Shown here in pieces: positions 5,266 to 7,899 of a stretch of DNA of 7,899 nucleotides. Source of the stretch: Smithellaceae bacterium (GTDB lineage Bacteria > Desulfobacterota > Syntrophia > Syntrophales > JAQULV01). The translations under genes and the position numbers were made by a program. Numbering within the stretch: the stretch's first letter is position 1; every line of letters begins with the position of its first letter. The notes beneath the pieces were generated by a model. That model saw only the letters and a program-made list of their open reading frames with translations. It had not been told where the DNA came from and ran no database searches. Where the stretch lies: contig JAQULV010000043.1 of the NCBI GenBank assembly GCA_028718405.1, positions 1 through 7,899 on the forward strand, in the 5' to 3' direction.

Positions 5266-6756
5266 ATGAAAAGATTTTGTACTGCCTTACTATCTCTCGG
5301 CCTGCTGCTGGTCTTTGGGACGGCGGCTCACGCCATTGATGTAAAATTCAGCGGGAACTATTTCGTCGCGGGTATTTACGAAAGTAACCACAGTCTCACC
5401 GAACCGCGGACGCTTCCTTCCACGGCCTTCTACTATCAGCGTCTCCGTTTGCAGACGGAATTCAAGGTATCGGACAAACTCTCTTTAACGACGCGTATCG
5501 ATGCCCTGGACAGGACCTGGGGGAGCCACACGTCGCAGGAGACGATGGGGGCCGGAACCGCCGTTACGGAAGGACCTGAGAACATCCAGTTCGAGCGTGC
5601 TTATATCAGCTACGAATCGGCCATCGGCATGTGGATGGTCGGTATCCAGGAAAACGGCCTGTGGGGCACAACCTTCGCCGACACCTCGAATTCGATGCCC
5701 GTGATTATCTGGGCCGCTACGACCTCGGGCAAGGCAGAGGGTCCGATCTATATTTTCTGGGAGATTGAGAAGGACGGCGAGAACAGTTACCCCTATACCA
5801 CGAAGGTGACAACCGGCGCCGAGAATTTGGGCATTGCCGTCAATGGAAATTTTTCCGATCTCGACTGGGATGCTTACTATGCGGGAGTTTTCTACAAGAA
5901 GGATAACATCGACACGGGACTTCTTTACGTCTACCATCGCAACGCCTTTCCCCGTCAGATCCCCGATACAAGCCAGATCAGCTTGCTCGGCCTTCTCCCC
6001 CCAGGTACCCTCGGGGTTCTGGGAATCAACGCGGCGCCTTTTGTTGCCAAGTTCAATGTGTTGGATCCTTACTTCAAGGGGAAGTTCGGTCCCATCTATA
6101 TCGAGGCGGAATACGTCTATCTCTTCGGCAAACTCGATTACGAAGATGACACCCCCGATCAAAATATAAAGAATAACCTTTGGTACATCGGTGCCGAGGG
6201 TGACTTCGGGATCGCCTACGTGGGCGCTAAGGCGGCCTACGTAAGTGGTGACGACCCCAACACGTATGATCTTGAGGGCGGACTGGCCGATGGCGGCAGG
6301 GAGTTCATGCCCTGCCTGATCATGTGGAACCAGGATCTGGTGGACCGGATCGGACCTCTTCAGGGCTATGCCGATGTGGACACGGCAAACGGTGTGGATA
6401 ACAGAGTGAAGTCTGTCATGACGAACGCCAAGATGTATCAGGGTTACTTCGGTGTCCGCCCCCTGAAGAACCTGGATATCAGGGCATCATACACGATCGC
6501 GGAAGTAGACAAGAAGCCGGTCAAGGTAACGACTACGGGGACCTTCCCCTTTACCTCTACGACCAGGACTACTTACGTAGGCGACGACTACGGCAAGGAG
6601 GCGGACGTGACCGTGACCCTCAAGATAAACGACAACCTGGAGTATATGGCCGGTTTTGGCTATCTATGGACGGGCGACTATTTCAAGGGTGCCAGTGCTG
6701 CAAACAAGGTCGGCAACGACTATCTCATCCTGCACAGGCTGAGCTTCAGCTTCTAA
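5266..6756 (+). CDS. Outer-membrane beta-barrel porin-like protein (tandem paralogue 1)
   Basis: I cannot assign this protein to a named porin family, and the substrate is unknown. The 496-aa precursor starts with a Sec signal peptide (charged MKR, hydrophobic core, AHA cleavage site after residue 23). The mature part has alternating hydrophobic and polar stretches rich in aromatic residues, many Gly and Asp turns and little predicted helix. It ends in LHRLSFSF, the terminal phenylalanine typical of BAM-inserted barrels. Conserved with the next gene are FSGNYFVAGIYE (28-39), LPSTAFY (50-56) and DALDRTWGS (79-87). A glycine- and proline-rich segment (about 235-258) and the region 335-390 look like surface loops. 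The start is supported by the signal peptide and by a G-rich run 4 nt upstream. A strong terminator closes the gene, so it is likely monocistronic. Confidence 0.88.
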   Translation: MKRFCTALLSLGLLLVFGTAAHAIDVKFSGNYFVAGIYESNHSLTEPRTLPSTAFYYQRLRLQTEFKVSDKLSLTTRIDALDRTWGSHTSQETMGAGTAVTEGPENIQFERAYISYESAIGMWMVGIQENGLWGTTFADTSNSMPVIIWAATTSGKAEGPIYIFWEIEKDGENSYPYTTKVTTGAENLGIAVNGNFSDLDWDAYYAGVFYKKDNIDTGLLYVYHRNAFPRQIPDTSQISLLGLLPPGTLGVLGINAAPFVAKFNVLDPYFKGKFGPIYIEAEYVYLFGKLDYEDDTPDQNIKNNLWYIGAEGDFGIAYVGAKAAYVSGDDPNTYDLEGGLADGGREFMPCLIMWNQDLVDRIGPLQGYADVDTANGVDNRVKSVMTNAKMYQGYFGVRPLKNLDIRASYTIAEVDKKPVKVTTTGTFPFTSTTRTTYVGDDYGKEADVTVTLKINDNLEYMAGFGYLWTGDYFKGASAANKVGNDYLILHRLSFSF

Positions 6757-6766
6757 TCCACCGGCA

Positions 6767-6812
6767 AGACCTTCCAGGTCGTGAGACCTGGAAGGTCTCT
6801 TCTTGATATTTC
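6767..6812 (+). terminator. Strong rho-independent terminator after porin gene 1
   Basis: AGACCTTCCAGGTC (6767-6780) and GACCTGGAAGGTCT (6785-6798) form a perfect 14-bp stem capped by GTGA, a GNRA-type tetraloop. The pyrimidine-rich CTTCTTGATATTT follows. It starts 10 nt after the porin stop codon and should separate the two porin genes into independent transcripts. Confidence 0.9.
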
Positions 6813-7040
6813 CTGCCATTTCTGTTATTGCCCATAACGTAATCGTAGTTCTTCAGAAACACCACGGACGCGTTTTAGCAACCGAAGCTGCCTTAGGGCG
6901 CATGTCGTATGCCGCCAGGACTCCGGCTGGTAACGCAGTTCAGCTTTCACACCTTTTTGTCATTTTTTTGGGGGGGGTGCGGCTTGCAGGCGGATACTCG
7001 ATGAGGTTGTCCGACTAGGAAGAAATTTGTTACCTCAAAA
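6813..7040 (+). other. Inter-porin spacer and leader of porin gene 2
   Basis: About 230 bases without a supported gene. The features visible are a bulged hairpin, GGCGCAT (6897-6903) with ATG-c-CGCC (6909-6916), and a T7 run (6963-6969) directly followed by a G8 run (6970-6977). No sigma70 promoter with good boxes stands out. A GG-N10-GC arrangement ending in TTGCA (6974-6988) resembles a sigma54 site, but its GG is part of the G-run, so this is weak. An open frame at 6803-7018 has only a TTG start, no ribosome site and no recognisable sequence. Confidence 0.35.
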
Positions 7041-7052
7041 GAGGAGGAGGAG

Positions 7053-7899
7053 ATGAAGAAGATCTTATTAATTGCAGCAGTGATGGGAATGTTCCTATCC
7101 CTCTGCGGGACCGCGTCAGCCGTTGACATCAAATTCAGCGGCTCTTATTTCGTGGCCGGCATATACGAAGAAAATCACAGTTTGACCGACCCGCGCCTGT
7201 TACCGTCGACGGCTTTCTATTTTCAGCGCGTAAGGCTGCAAACCGAGTTTCGGGTATCCGATAAACTTTGGTTGACCACGCGCTTCGATGCCCTGGACAG
7301 AACGTGGGGAAGCAACACCGCCCAGGAGACCAATGGCGCGGGAAACACGATAACCTCCGGGTCGGGGAACATTCAGTGGGATCATGCTTACATTACCTAC
7401 GTTTCACCTATAGGGTTCGTACGCGCCGGCTATCAGGAGCATGGGGTGTGGGGTACCTCCTTCGGCGATACGTCAGGCACGTCAGCGAAGATTGTCTGGG
7501 CGGTGCCGGCCGGTGAGAAGCTCTTCTTTGTTCTCCAGGTCGAAAAGCTGGGAGAGAGCAGTTACCCCTACACGACCGCGCCTGATGTCTCCCCGCAGAC
7601 AATCACCGTGGGCACTCAGTCCGATCTGGACGTTGACGCCTATTACGCCACGGTCTTCTACAAAGGTGATGATCTTCAGGCCGGTCTTCAGTATTACTAC
7701 ACGCGCGACGCTTATCCCCGCTCCATACCCAACGCGGGGAGCTTCGTCCCCTATATGCCTAACCTGCCCATGGCAGGCGATTACTACTATCCCTTTACCG
7801 CCGTCTATCATACCCTCGATCCCTTCTTTAAACTGCGGATGGGGTCAGTGAACGTGGAAGGCGAGATCATATACCAGACAGGCGCGTACAAATACGACA
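7053..7899 (+). CDS. Outer-membrane beta-barrel porin-like protein (tandem paralogue 2, 3' end outside window)
   Basis: The frame is open from the ATG at 7053 to the window edge (282 codons). The start follows an unusually strong ribosome site, GAGGAGGAGG (7041-7050). The product has a signal peptide cleaved after ASA (residue 23) and then VDIKFSGSYFVAGIYEENHS, matching paralogue 1 in register. By my count 57 of the first 70 mature residues (24-93) are identical, and the two align without gaps to about residue 150. Shared motifs include LPSTAFY, DALDRTWGS, SYPYTT (170-175) and LDPFFK (255-260). The segment 228-250, rich in Tyr and Pro, differs strongly from paralogue 1 and may be a surface loop. 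LSLC in the signal is not a lipobox, so it is not a lipoprotein. Function and substrate are unknown. The C-terminal barrel end is not in the window. Confidence 0.88.
   Translation, partial: MKKILLIAAVMGMFLSLCGTASAVDIKFSGSYFVAGIYEENHSLTDPRLLPSTAFYFQRVRLQTEFRVSDKLWLTTRFDALDRTWGSNTAQETNGAGNTITSGSGNIQWDHAYITYVSPIGFVRAGYQEHGVWGTSFGDTSGTSAKIVWAVPAGEKLFFVLQVEKLGESSYPYTTAPDVSPQTITVGTQSDLDVDAYYATVFYKGDDLQAGLQYYYTRDAYPRSIPNAGSFVPYMPNLPMAGDYYYPFTAVYHTLDPFFKLRMGSVNVEGEIIYQTGAYKYD

Noticed and set aside
6803..7018. 71-aa plus-strand frame between the porin genes
   Set aside because: TTG start located in the tail of a terminator, no ribosome site, and the frame runs through the T7-G8 tract.
7096..7110. 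Possible lipobox in the porin 2 signal peptide (LSLC)
   Set aside because: The residue before the cysteine is Leu rather than Gly, Ala or Ser, and a better ASA signal peptidase I site follows.

Overview
The window reads as chromosome of a Gram-negative, probably anaerobic bacterium. It encodes an outer-membrane beta-barrel with a Sec signal peptide and a C-terminal phenylalanine, a formate dehydrogenase maturation factor (FdhE) and a molybdenum-cofactor protein (MobB). The general look, including the tpiA-secG-tRNA-Leu order and moderately GC-rich codon use, suggests a deltaproteobacterial (Desulfobacterota, Syntrophus/Geobacter-like) lineage. That placement is inference from gene content, not a phylogenetic result.

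Left part (1-2874). Two units diverge from a compact intergenic region around 1899-2043. Leftward runs a two-gene operon: an NhaD/CitMHS_2-type ion transporter, then mobB, whose 3' end leaves the window. Rightward runs fdhE, with four Cys-x2-Cys pairs. MobB and FdhE both serve molybdo- or tungsto-enzymes such as formate dehydrogenase; no such enzyme lies in the window. The nearest upstream ATGs of the two divergent genes are only 10 bp apart, but the better-supported starts lie further inside each gene. They leave room for back-to-back promoters and a 14-bp inverted repeat.

Middle part (2875-4995). Housekeeping genes all point right: nth (endonuclease III with its 4Fe-4S ligands), then tpiA with its own near-consensus sigma70 promoter, secG joined to tpiA with no gap, and a complete tRNA-Leu(GAG) with its own strong promoter and a terminator-like hairpin. 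The tpiA promoter shows that the upstream in-frame ATG lies in the -10 box and cannot be used from that transcript.

Right part (4996-7899). Two tandem paralogous outer-membrane porin-like genes follow. The first is complete (496 aa) and is closed by a strong rho-independent terminator. The second is cut by the window edge (282 codons seen). Their first ~150 residues align without gaps, and the first 70 mature residues are about 81% identical, while a loop further on differs strongly. Both genes have long G-runs in their leaders. This duplicated, uncharacterised porin pair and its leaders are the least ordinary part of the window. I saw no mobile element, CRISPR array, defence system or phage gene.
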